Position numbers and translations under genes: made by a program
Source: JACVRW01 sp963821275
GTDB taxonomy: Bacteria; Actinomycetota; Thermoleophilia; Solirubrobacterales; Thermoleophilaceae
DNA length: 64,000 nt
Direction: 5' to 3'
Assembly (NCBI GenBank): GCA_963821275.1
Contig: CAWGDF010000001.1
Span: 434,001-498,000, forward strand
The notes under the pieces: model-generated
What the model saw: only the letters and a program-made list of their open reading frames with translations
Database searches by the model: none
What the model was told of the DNA's origin: nothing
Shown here: positions 50,013 through 57,193 of the stretch, piece by piece
Layout of the letters: each line of letters begins with the position of its first letter
Position numbering within the stretch: the first letter of the stretch is position 1

Positions 50013-50160
50013 CGGGGGAGTCTTGCAGGCGGCGGCGCCCAATCCACGCCCAAGCGGCGCTTGCCTCCGGACCGGGAACGGGTCCCGGCGAACCTGCGTA
50101 CAATGTCGTCGTTTGCAGGCGATTGTGGCCGGTCGTCGCCGAGCGTCGTTTTCGTCGGCG

Positions 50161-50206
50161 CGGCCTGTCACGCCGGAGGTCGCGGGTTCGAGTCCCGTCG
50201 CTCGCG
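50161..50206 (+). repeat. Attachment-site repeat 3 (attR)
   Basis: Exact 46-bp copy of the tRNA-Asp 3' end. DNA to the right (gene at 50225) should be the original chromosomal flank of tRNA-Asp. Confidence 0.9.
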
Positions 50207-50224
50207 TTTCGAGAAAGGCGTGAA

Positions 50225-50533
50225 ATGGCCTACACCAGGGACGACATCCGGGCAGCCGTGGAGCGCGCCGGGGACGAGCACTGGCAGGCGCTGATCCGGC
50301 ATCACGAGGATGCCTATCCGGAGAGCCGCCCCACCCCCGGCGATGTCTGCAGGGCCGAGGCCGAGCGGCTCAACCAGCTCGATCTCAGCGCCGCGGAGAA
50401 CCTCACGTTGGCCGAGACCCGCGTCGAGCGCACCGATTCCAGCGTCCGCATCGTGCACGTCTTCGAGTATGGGCCTGGCAAGGCTCGCCTGCTGACGGAG
50501 CCTTTCGAGGGGTACGGGGGCGACACGGCCTGA
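50225..50533 (+). CDS. Small protein of unknown function
   Basis: 102 soluble residues, helical first half (TRDDIRAAVERAGDEHWQALIRHHEDAY) and beta-rich second half (NLTLAETRVERTDSSVRIVHVFEYG). Not recognised. ATG 50225 lies 19 bp after the attachment repeat and has GAGAAAGG upstream, a possible ribosome binding site. In the ancestral arrangement it would directly follow tRNA-Asp. Confidence 0.55.
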   Translation: MAYTRDDIRAAVERAGDEHWQALIRHHEDAYPESRPTPGDVCRAEAERLNQLDLSAAENLTLAETRVERTDSSVRIVHVFEYGPGKARLLTEPFEGYGGDTA

Positions 50534-50577
50534 GGCGCGGCGGCTGGCGACGCCCGCCGCGCGGCGCTACGCTCTCA

Positions 50578-50596
50578 TAGTTAGGAGTCCTAACTA
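50578..50596. promoter_or_regulatory. 19-bp perfect palindromic operator before protoglobin-MarR operon
   Basis: TAGTTAGGAGTCCTAACTA has 9-bp arms around one central base. It follows a TACGCT box (50568-50573) and lies at the expected transcription start, 14 bp before the protoglobin ATG. Such sites are typical targets of MarR dimers, and the operon encodes a MarR protein. Confidence 0.65.
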
Positions 50597-50609
50597 GTTG
50601 GGAGGAGTG

Positions 50610-51197
50610 ATGGAGACAGCCGGCATTGCCGGGTACACCTACGGGAACCCCGAGCTGGAGCGCTCGCCGGTCACCGAACACGACCTCGACCTGCTCAAGC
50701 GCAGCGTGCTCTTCGGCGAGGACGACGAGCGTCATCTGCGCGCAGCCGGGGAGGTGCTGCGCGACCAGGTGGAGGACGTGCTCGACGTCTGGTACGGCTT
50801 CGTGGCCTCCAACGAGCACCTGGTGCACTACTTCGCCGGTCCGGACGGGCAGCCCGACGCCGACTACCTCGCCAGGGTGCGCGTGCGCTTCGGTCAGTGG
50901 ATCCGCGACCTCTGCGGGCGCCCTTGGGACCAGGACTGGCTCGACTATCAAGACGAGATCGCGCGCCGGCACACGCGCGAGAAGAAGAATCGGACCGACG
51001 GCGCCGATGCGCCCGACCAGATCCCGCTGCGCTATATGGTCGCCTTCATCTATCCGATCACGGCAACGGTGCGCGACTTCCTCGCCAACGGCGATCGCCC
51101 GCCCTCGGAGGTGGAGGACATGCATCAGGCCTGGTTCAAGGCCGTGACCCTGAGCGTCGTGCTCTGGAGCCGACCCTACGCAGGAGACGGTTGGTAG
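50610..51197 (+). CDS. Protoglobin family protein
   Basis: 195-residue single-domain globin of the protoglobin group: GYTYGNPELERSPVTEHDLDLLKRSVLFGEDD start, the long helices ADLEDVLDVWYGFVASNEHLVHYF-like region (key WYGFVASNEHLVHYF, about 55-70), and RHTREKKN with His near 118 as proposed haem ligand. Protoglobins bind O2, CO or NO and often have sensing or detoxifying roles. ATG 50610 has GGAGGAG 3-9 nt upstream. Its stop overlaps the MarR gene start (TTG) by 7 bp. Confidence 0.85.
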   Translation: METAGIAGYTYGNPELERSPVTEHDLDLLKRSVLFGEDDERHLRAAGEVLRDQVEDVLDVWYGFVASNEHLVHYFAGPDGQPDADYLARVRVRFGQWIRDLCGRPWDQDWLDYQDEIARRHTREKKNRTDGADAPDQIPLRYMVAFIYPITATVRDFLANGDRPPSEVEDMHQAWFKAVTLSVVLWSRPYAGDGW

Positions 51198-51814
51198 AGC
51201 GCCGGGAAGAGCCGGAAGGCCGGCTGCCTCCCGGGGCTCGCGATCTCGACACCAAGCTCGCCGCGGCCCTGGAGCGGGTCGGCCAGGCGCTGCGCACGGA
51301 GCTGCGCCAGCGGGCACGCGAGCTCGGTCTCACGCCCACCCAGGCGCAGGTTCTGCTGCGGCTCGCGCACGAACGGCAGGAGCGCCGGCGCGTGGGGACT
51401 CTGGCCGATGAGCTCGACGTGTCGGCGCCGACACTGTCCGACGCCGTCGCCGTCCTGCTGCGAAAGGGGCTGGTCGAGCGGGGGGTCGACCCCGCCGACG
51501 CTCGCGCCCGTGCACTTCGCCTCACACGCCGGGGCGAGACGGCCGCCGGCCGGCTGGCGGACTGGGACGAGCGCATCCGGCAGCCGCTCGCGGAGGTCTC
51601 GCGAACCGACAAGAAGACGTCGCTGGTGCTCCTGCTCGACCTGATCGCGCGGCTGTACCAGGACGGCGTCGTCAGCGTCGCGCGTACGTGCATCACCTGT
51701 CGGCATCTCCGCTCGGGCACGCGGGCGCGACACCACTGCGCCCTGCTCGACATGCCGCTCGAGGATGGCGACCTCCGCGTGGATTGCCCTGAACACGAGC
51801 CGGCGGCAGCCTAG
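51191..51814 (+). CDS. MarR-type regulator with Cys-rich C-terminal motif
   Basis: 207 residues. Winged-helix MarR core at about 15-155: ELGLTPTQAQVLLRLAHE, VGTLADELDVSAPTLSDAV (recognition helix) and the wing DPADARARALRLTRRG. After it comes a C-x2-C...HHC...DCPEH segment (CITC about residue 166, C about 183, C about 197), a likely zinc or iron-sulfur/redox site unusual for MarR. TTG start chosen for its overlap with the protoglobin stop. It probably represses the operon through the palindrome at 50578 and reports redox or NO state. Confidence 0.82.
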   Translation: MVERREEPEGRLPPGARDLDTKLAAALERVGQALRTELRQRARELGLTPTQAQVLLRLAHERQERRRVGTLADELDVSAPTLSDAVAVLLRKGLVERGVDPADARARALRLTRRGETAAGRLADWDERIRQPLAEVSRTDKKTSLVLLLDLIARLYQDGVVSVARTCITCRHLRSGTRARHHCALLDMPLEDGDLRVDCPEHEPAAA

Positions 51815-51820
51815 GGAGAC

Positions 51821-51849
51821 GTAAGAACGGCGCGCCCAGCGGCGCTCAC
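51821..51849 (+). promoter_or_regulatory. Shared promoter motif, copy A (before sigma factor gene)
   Basis: GTAAG, 17 bp, CGCTCAC. The same bipartite pattern with identical spacing occurs at 52827 and 53593. It lies 78 bp before the sigma factor start, so the sigma factor may control its own gene. Confidence 0.6.
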
Positions 51850-51927
51850 TCGGGGTGGACAGCCAAAAACCCGGCACGTGTGGCGCGAGCGTTGAGCGCG
51901 ACGGCGATTGTTAGCCTCGGGGCGGGC

Positions 51928-52575
51928 ATGAGCTCGCGCCTGCCTACAAGCGCTGCTGCCAGCGGGCCTCACCGCGCGCAGACCGACTCACGCGCGTGGC
52001 TGGAAGCTCTACGAAGCTCCGGCGCAGAGCGCGCACAGGCGGTCGCACGCCTGCATCAGCTGCTCGTGGGCGCCGCCCGCTTCGAAGTGTCGCGCCGGCG
52101 CGCCGCGCTCTCGCACGTGCGCGGCGAGGAGCTCGACGACATCGCCCTCCAGGCCGCCGATGACGCGCTCGTGGCGGTCCTCGGCAAGCTCGACGACTAC
52201 CGTGGCGCGAGCCGCTTCACCACCTGGGCCTACAAGTTCGCCCTGCTCGAAGCCGGGGTGCGGCTCCGCCGGCGGGCCTGGCAGGAGCGCGAAGTGGTGC
52301 TGGAGCCGGAGGCCTGGCCGCTGATGGCCGACGCCGGCGAGAGCCCCGAAGGCCAAGCCGAAAGGAACGAGCTGATGCGGGCGCTCACGCGCTCGATCGA
52401 CAGCAGCCTGACCGAGCACCAGCGCGAGGTGCTGGTCGCGCTGACGCTGAAGGGTGTGCCGCTCGACGTGCTCGCCGAGCGCCTCGGGACGACCCGCGGC
52501 GCGCTCTACAAGACCCTGCACGACGCACGCCGGAAGCTGCGCTCCGATCTCGCCCAGAAAGGCTTCGCGCTCTAG
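51928..52575 (+). CDS. RNA polymerase sigma factor (ECF-like, sigma-70 family)
   Basis: 215 residues. Region 2 resembles LDDIALQAADDALVAVLGKLDDYRGASRFTTWAYKFA (key DYRGASRFTTWAY, about 80-105); region 4 is LTEHQREVLVALTLKGVPLDVLAERLGTTRGALYKTLHDAR (key EHQREVL and RGALYKTLHDAR). ATG 51928 preferred to GTG 51880. Followed after 7 bp by a small zinc-type anti-sigma gene. From the shared promoter motif it likely drives its own gene and the two downstream secreted/membrane genes. Confidence 0.85.
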   Translation: MSSRLPTSAAASGPHRAQTDSRAWLEALRSSGAERAQAVARLHQLLVGAARFEVSRRRAALSHVRGEELDDIALQAADDALVAVLGKLDDYRGASRFTTWAYKFALLEAGVRLRRRAWQEREVVLEPEAWPLMADAGESPEGQAERNELMRALTRSIDSSLTEHQREVLVALTLKGVPLDVLAERLGTTRGALYKTLHDARRKLRSDLAQKGFAL

Positions 52576-52582
52576 CGGAATC

Positions 52583-52819
52583 ATGGACAGGCACCCAGAT
52601 CACGACACCATGAAGCGGTTGCTCGGTTCGGCTGAGCCCGAGCTGCTCTGCGACGAGTGCTTCGAGAGGCTCGACGAGTACGTCGAGCTCGAGCTGCACG
52701 GCAAGCAGGCCGACGCCCTGATCCCGGGCATGCGCGCCCATCTCGAGGGCTGTCGCGCCTGCCACGAGGACTACGAGAGCCTGCGCGAGCTCGTCCGAAG
52801 CGACGAGGCGAACGGCTAG
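52583..52819 (+). CDS. Small anti-sigma factor with zinc-binding motifs
   Basis: 78 residues, soluble, with CDEC near residue 24 and HLEGCRACHE near 53, the H-x3-C-x2-C motif of zinc anti-sigma factors. No membrane helix, so it would act in the cytoplasm as a redox-responsive or partner-dependent anti-sigma, in the manner of RsrA. ATG 52583 lies 7 bp after the sigma stop. Confidence 0.78.
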   Translation: MDRHPDHDTMKRLLGSAEPELLCDECFERLDEYVELELHGKQADALIPGMRAHLEGCRACHEDYESLRELVRSDEANG

Positions 52820-52826
52820 GCACCGG

Positions 52827-52855
52827 GTAAGAAGTCGCGCCGCCCGGCCGCTAAG
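52827..52855 (+). promoter_or_regulatory. Shared promoter motif, copy B (before secreted helical protein)
   Basis: GTAAG, 17 bp, CGCTAAG. Located 30 bp before the ATG at 52886, the expected distance for a promoter with a short leader. Confidence 0.65.
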
Positions 52856-52885
52856 CCGGGTGACAGCTACGAGAAGGAGCCCTCC

Positions 52886-53581
52886 ATGAGCATCACGTCG
52901 CCCACCGGCCGACGCCACTCCCGCCTTCCGCTCGCCGCTCTCGTGGCCACCGCGGCCGCGGCAGTGGCGCTGACACTCAGCGGTGTTCACGCCGCTCAGG
53001 GCCATCCCGAGGGCGAGGCCACCAAGCAGCGTGGCCTGAACGCGCAGCGCCTCGCGCTGCACGACGAGATGCGCCGTCTCTGGGAGGACCACATCACCTG
53101 GACGCGTCTGTTCATCGTCAGCGCCTCGGCCGACCTGCCCGACACGCAGGCCACCACGCGGCGGCTGCTGAAAAACCAGACGGACATCGGTGATGCGATC
53201 AAGCCGTTCTACGGGCGTGCCGCCGGCAACCGCCTCAGCGGGCTGCTCAGGGAGCACATCCTGCTCGCGGCCGCGCTGGTCACGGCCGCCAAGGCCGGCG
53301 ACCAGACGGGGGTCGAGCGCGAGAGCCGGTCCTGGTACCGCAACGCGAACCAGATTGCGGGCTTCCTGCACAGGGCCAACCCGGTCCACTGGCCTCGCCG
53401 CGAGATGCGCTCGATGATGCGCGATCACCTCGACCTCACCTTGACCGAGGCCGTCGCCCACCTCGAGCGAAGGCACCGGGCCGACATCCGCGCCTATGAC
53501 CGCGTCCACCGCCAGATCCTGGCCATGGCCGACATGCTCAGCGACGGGATCGCTGCGCAGTTCCCCAGGCGTTTTCGCTAG
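52886..53581 (+). CDS. Secreted helical-bundle protein of unknown function
   Basis: 231 residues: signal peptide (about 1-36, hydrophobic LPLAALVATAAAAVALTLSG), then an all-helical domain with regularly spaced His, Asp, Trp and Arg (LHDEMRRLWEDHITWTRLFIV, DIGDAIKPFYG, NANQIAGFLHRANPVHWP). I recall similar secreted proteins of unknown function in Bacillus and actinomycetes. Clear GAAGGAG ribosome binding site 7 nt before the ATG. Preceded by copy B of the shared promoter motif, so probably part of a sigma-factor regulon. Confidence 0.75.
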   Translation: MSITSPTGRRHSRLPLAALVATAAAAVALTLSGVHAAQGHPEGEATKQRGLNAQRLALHDEMRRLWEDHITWTRLFIVSASADLPDTQATTRRLLKNQTDIGDAIKPFYGRAAGNRLSGLLREHILLAAALVTAAKAGDQTGVERESRSWYRNANQIAGFLHRANPVHWPRREMRSMMRDHLDLTLTEAVAHLERRHRADIRAYDRVHRQILAMADMLSDGIAAQFPRRFR

Positions 53582-53592
53582 CCAGGGCGGAG

Positions 53593-53621
53593 GTAAGTTC
53601 CGCGCAGGTCGGGGCGCTAAG
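53593..53621 (+). promoter_or_regulatory. Shared promoter motif, copy C (before DoxX gene)
   Basis: GTAAG, 17 bp, CGCTAAG, 34 bp before the DoxX ATG. All three copies have the same spacing. Confidence 0.65.
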
Positions 53622-53655
53622 GCAGCAAGAAAGCATCTCTCGAGGAGGACCACTC

Positions 53656-54093
53656 ATGAGCACCGCAATCGCGGGCGTCCTGCGCCCCGTGCCCATTCCG
53701 ACCACGAACGTGCTGCGCCGGGACCCCGCCGCGCAGGCATTCATGCTCCTGCGGATCGCCTTCACCGTGGCCCCGATCCTGTTCGGTCTCGACAAGTTCG
53801 CCGAGGTCATGATCGGTGACTGGCCCAAGTACCTGGCGCCGGAGTACAACGACCTGATCCCCGGCAGCGCCCAGGACGCCATGTACATGGTGGGCGGAAT
53901 CGAGATCGTCGCGGGCCTCGTGGTGGCGATCATGCCCCGCTTCGGCGGCCTGCTGGTCGCGGCCTGGCTCGCCGGGATCATCGTCAGCCTGCTGCTGGTC
54001 GGCGGCTACGCCGACATTGCGCTGCGCGACTTCGGCCTGCTGCTCGGTGCCCTCGCGCTGGCTCGTCTGGCGAGCGCCTACGCCCGACGCTGA
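53656..54093 (+). CDS. DoxX-family membrane protein
   Basis: 145 residues with four hydrophobic helices and the DoxX pattern FMLLRIAFTVAPILFGLDKF (about 29-48) followed by MYMVGGIEIVAGLVVAI. DoxX-like proteins are linked to thiosulfate:quinone oxidoreductase and redox stress responses; this member's role is unknown. Strong GAGGAGG site 8 nt before the ATG. Belongs to the motif-C unit and ends just before a stable hairpin. Confidence 0.82.
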   Translation: MSTAIAGVLRPVPIPTTNVLRRDPAAQAFMLLRIAFTVAPILFGLDKFAEVMIGDWPKYLAPEYNDLIPGSAQDAMYMVGGIEIVAGLVVAIMPRFGGLLVAAWLAGIIVSLLLVGGYADIALRDFGLLLGALALARLASAYARR

Positions 54094-54110
54094 GCCGGCG
54101 GCCGCCGTGC

Positions 54111-54142
54111 CCCTGGATCGGGTAGGTTCGCCCGGTCCAGGG
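54111..54142. terminator. Strong hairpin between DoxX and the flavoprotein gene
   Basis: CCCTGGATCGGG pairs with CCCGGTCCAGGG (11 Watson-Crick pairs plus one G-U) around an 8-nt loop. Between convergent genes, so a two-way terminator is likely even without a U-run. Confidence 0.6.
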
Positions 54143-54185
54143 AGCGATCGAGGATGAGGATCGAGATCAGCTCGTCGGACATGGG

Positions 54186-57062
54186 TCACTCTCTTTCTCT
54201 CTGAACCAGCGCAGCCCGGACGAGCTCCACCGGGTGACGCGCTCGCAGCCCCGTCCCGTGGGCGATCTGCTGGCGACAGGACACCCCGGTGGCGGCCACC
54301 AGGGTCTCGGTGTCGAGGGCCCTCAAGGCACCGAACAGGCGGGACTCGCCCACCTGCATCGACAGCTCGTAGTGCTCGGCCTCGAACCCGAACGAGCCGG
54401 CCATCCCGCAGCAGCCCGCGTCCAGCTCGGTGACCTCGGCGCCCGGGATGCGCTCCAGCAGCGCTACCGTCGCGGCGGTTCCGGCGAGCGCCTTCTGGTG
54501 GCAATGGCCGTGGAAGACGATCGGCCGGCCGCTGACCGGCGAGGCGGCATCCAGGCGCAGTCCACCGTCGTCGATCGCCTCCACCAGCAGCTCTTCGACC
54601 AGCTTGGCTTGGCGCGCGACCGCCTCCGCGCGCGGGTCGCCCTCGAGCAGGAGGAGGTGCTCCTCGCGCAGGGTGAGCAGGCAGGAGGGCTCACAGCCGA
54701 CGATCGGCACGCCGCGCTCGGCCTCGGCGGCCAGCCGCGCGACCATGCCGGCGGCCATGTCGCGAGCCTGGTCGAGCAGGCCCTTGGAGATGCTGGCCCG
54801 CCCGCAACAGCCGGCGCTCTCCAGCCGGACGCGCCAGCCCGCCGCCTCGAGCAGCTCGATCGCGGCACGCCCGATCGCGGGCTCCGTGTAGGTGGTGAAC
54901 GAGTCGGCGAGGAAGACCACCTCGCCGCGGGCAGCGGAGCCGGCCGCGCTCCGGCGCCGGTCCCAGCGCACCAGGTGCTCGCGCGTGAAGCGGGGCAGCG
55001 GGCGCCGGCGCGTGATGCCGGCCGTGCGCTCCAGCAGGGCCCGCACGGGCGGCAGCCGGCCGGGCAGGTTGGAGACCGGCGCCAGTTCCGCGCCGATCCG
55101 GTTGAGCCGCCGGATCGCTCCGAACAGCCGCGAGCGCAGCGGCACCCCGTGGACGTCCTGGTAGTGCGAGAGGAACTCGGACTTCAGCGAGGCCATGTCG
55201 ACGCTCAGCGGGCACTCGCTCTTGCACGCCTTGCACTCCAGGCAGAGGTCGAGGATCTCGTGCAGCCGGTCGTCCCCCATCGCGGCGCGGGGGTCGGGTG
55301 AGGAGAGCGCCTTGACGAGCGCGTTGGCCCGACCGCGCGTCGCGTGCTCCTCCTCGCGGGTGGCCATGTACGAGGGGCACATGACGCCGCTCCCTGTCTT
55401 GCGGCACGCGCCGATCCGCTGGCAGCGGTCGGCCGCCGCGCGCATGCCGCCGGGGAACGACAGCCGCGTCGTCAGTGGCACCGGGGCGGGCAGCTGGGGG
55501 TCGCGCAGGTTCTCGGTCATGGCCGGCGCGTCGACCATCACGCCGGGGTTCAGGCGGCCGTTCGGGTCGAAGAGCGCCTTGACCTTGCGAAACGCCTCGT
55601 AGAGGTCGTCGCCGAAAACCCTGCGGTTGAACGTGCTGCGCACGAGCCCGTCGCCGTGCTCGGACGAGTTGACCCCGTCGAACTCGCTGACGAGATCGAC
55701 GATCTCCTCCGCGACGGCCTGGAGCGTCTCGACCCCCTCCCGCGAGGTCAGGTCGACGAACGGCCTGATGTGCAGGCAGCCGACCGAGCAGTGCCCGTAG
55801 AAGCCGGCCTCGAGACCGTGCCGGTCGAGCACCTCGCGGAAGCGCGTGACGTAGTCGTTGAGACGCTCGGGCGCGACGGCGGTGTCCTCCACGAACGCCG
55901 CCGGGCGGCGTGCCCCCGTGCTCGCCGACATCAGCAGGCCGAGGGCAGACTTGCGCACCTTGGTCAGCGCGTCCTGCTCGGCGGCCGACTCGGCCCGCAG
56001 GGCGTGGTAGCCGTGACCGTGCTCGCGCCAGGTGGTCTCGAGGGCCTCGAGCCGGTCGTGGGCCTCCGCTTCGTCGCCGGCGAAGAAGGTCACATACAGC
56101 AGCGCGGCGGGGTCGCCCTCGAGCACCTGGGAGAGCCGCCGAAACTCGAGCTTGCTCCGCGACAGGTCGAGGATCGCCTTGTCGAGCAGCTCGATCGCAG
56201 CCGCGTCGAGCGCCAGAGCATCCTCGGTCGCGGCGATGGCGCCGGCCACCGACTCGAAGTGCCCGACGGTGAACATCTTCACCCTCGGCAGCGGCACCAG
56301 CCCGACGGTGGCCTCGGTGATCGCGACCAGCGTGCCCTCCGAGCCCGTGACGAAGCGAGCGAGATCGAACGGGCCGCCGCCGGCCAGGCGGTCGAGGCGG
56401 TAGCCGCCCGACTGGCGCCAGTGCTTCGGGTAGCCGTGCGCGATCGCATCGTGGTGCTCGCGCACGATCTCCGGCAGCCCGCGATAGAGCGCGCCCTCGA
56501 GCGTGGGGGCGGCGGCCCGGCGGGCGCGCTCGGCCTCGTCGACGGGGCCGAGGCGGGCGCGCGAGCCGTCCGAGAGAACCACCTCGAGCTCGTGGACGTG
56601 CTCGATCGTCGACCCGTAGACGATCGAGTGGCTTCCCGACGAGTTGTTGCCGATCATGCCGCCGATCGTGGCCCGGTTGAAGGTGGAGGTGTCCGGCCCG
56701 AACCCCAGTCCGAGAGGCTGCGCCGCGCGGTTGAGGTCCTCCTGGACCACCCCCGGTCCCACGCGCGCACGGGCCGTCTGGGGATCGAGCTCGTGGATGG
56801 CGTGCATGTGCCGCGAGGTGTCGAGCACGATGCCCTGCCCGGTCGTCTGGCCCGAGAGGCTCGTACCGGCGCCGCGGGTGACCACCGGCAGCTCGAAGCG
56901 CGCGGCCACCTCGATCGCCGCGGCCACGTCGCGGGCGTCGCGCGGGAACCCCACGACCAGCGGCTCGCGCGCGTACAGGCTCGCGTCGGTGGCGAACAGA
57001 TGGCGGGTGTAGGCGTCCGCGCGCACTTCGCCTCGCAGCTCGCGCTTCAGCTGCGCGCCCAC
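54186..57062 (-). CDS. GlcD-GlcF-type FAD/iron-sulfur 2-hydroxyacid dehydrogenase fusion
   Basis: 958 residues. The N-terminal half is a FAD-binding oxidase (TRGAGTSLSGQTTG, IGGMIGNNSSG, LNPGVMVD). The middle has a ferredoxin-like pair of 4Fe-4S motifs, including CLECKACKSECP, and the C-terminal half has two CCG domains (SAGCCGRASISKG, DAGCCGMAGSFG). The same combination in Dld/GlcDF oxidises D-lactate, glycolate or D-2-hydroxyglutarate. No ATG exists near the expected start; GTG 57062 is my choice. Divergent from a serine-glyoxylate-type aminotransferase, suggesting glycolate as substrate. Confidence 0.85.
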   Translation of the reverse strand: MGAQLKRELRGEVRADAYTRHLFATDASLYAREPLVVGFPRDARDVAAAIEVAARFELPVVTRGAGTSLSGQTTGQGIVLDTSRHMHAIHELDPQTARARVGPGVVQEDLNRAAQPLGLGFGPDTSTFNRATIGGMIGNNSSGSHSIVYGSTIEHVHELEVVLSDGSRARLGPVDEAERARRAAAPTLEGALYRGLPEIVREHHDAIAHGYPKHWRQSGGYRLDRLAGGGPFDLARFVTGSEGTLVAITEATVGLVPLPRVKMFTVGHFESVAGAIAATEDALALDAAAIELLDKAILDLSRSKLEFRRLSQVLEGDPAALLYVTFFAGDEAEAHDRLEALETTWREHGHGYHALRAESAAEQDALTKVRKSALGLLMSASTGARRPAAFVEDTAVAPERLNDYVTRFREVLDRHGLEAGFYGHCSVGCLHIRPFVDLTSREGVETLQAVAEEIVDLVSEFDGVNSSEHGDGLVRSTFNRRVFGDDLYEAFRKVKALFDPNGRLNPGVMVDAPAMTENLRDPQLPAPVPLTTRLSFPGGMRAAADRCQRIGACRKTGSGVMCPSYMATREEEHATRGRANALVKALSSPDPRAAMGDDRLHEILDLCLECKACKSECPLSVDMASLKSEFLSHYQDVHGVPLRSRLFGAIRRLNRIGAELAPVSNLPGRLPPVRALLERTAGITRRRPLPRFTREHLVRWDRRRSAAGSAARGEVVFLADSFTTYTEPAIGRAAIELLEAAGWRVRLESAGCCGRASISKGLLDQARDMAAGMVARLAAEAERGVPIVGCEPSCLLTLREEHLLLLEGDPRAEAVARQAKLVEELLVEAIDDGGLRLDAASPVSGRPIVFHGHCHQKALAGTAATVALLERIPGAEVTELDAGCCGMAGSFGFEAEHYELSMQVGESRLFGALRALDTETLVAATGVSCRQQIAHGTGLRARHPVELVRAALVQRERE

Positions 57063-57181
57063 CTCCGCGGCGTGCGCGGCGCGGGCTGCCGGCCGTGTTT
57101 CCTCTCGGACTGCGATGGTGAGCTCGCCCTCCTCACGGGAGGCCTTACCCGACGCCGCACTTGCCAGTCTTGGAAGTGACC

Positions 57182-57187
57182 TACCCT
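57182..57187 (+). promoter_or_regulatory. Leaderless-type -10 box TACCCT
   Basis: TACCCT ends 6 nt before the GTG at 57194, which favours this start over the TTG at 57161 and GTG at 57176. Confidence 0.45.
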
Positions 57188-57193
57188 CCTGGC

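Larger units (their letters stand above)
48578..50206. mobile_element. Integrated element 2 at tRNA-Asp, reductase cargo
   Basis: 1.63 kb between attachment repeats 2 and 3. Carries a chain of three minus-strand genes with 4-bp overlaps: a 70-residue ORF, a decayed tyrosine integrase and a RibD/DHFR-like reductase. Either a small remnant of a second element or the right end of one larger element split by a second integration. Confidence 0.7.

Noticed and set aside
54078..54182. 34-codon ORF starting 3 bp after the flavoprotein stop (MSDELISILIL...)
   Set aside because: It overlaps the strong hairpin at 54111-54142 and the end of the DoxX gene; no sign of conservation.
57115..57160. Possible fourth copy of the GTAAG promoter motif on the minus strand before the GlcD-GlcF gene
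   Set aside because: The GTAAG half is present, but at the right spacing the second half reads CGAGCT instead of CGCT(A/C)A.
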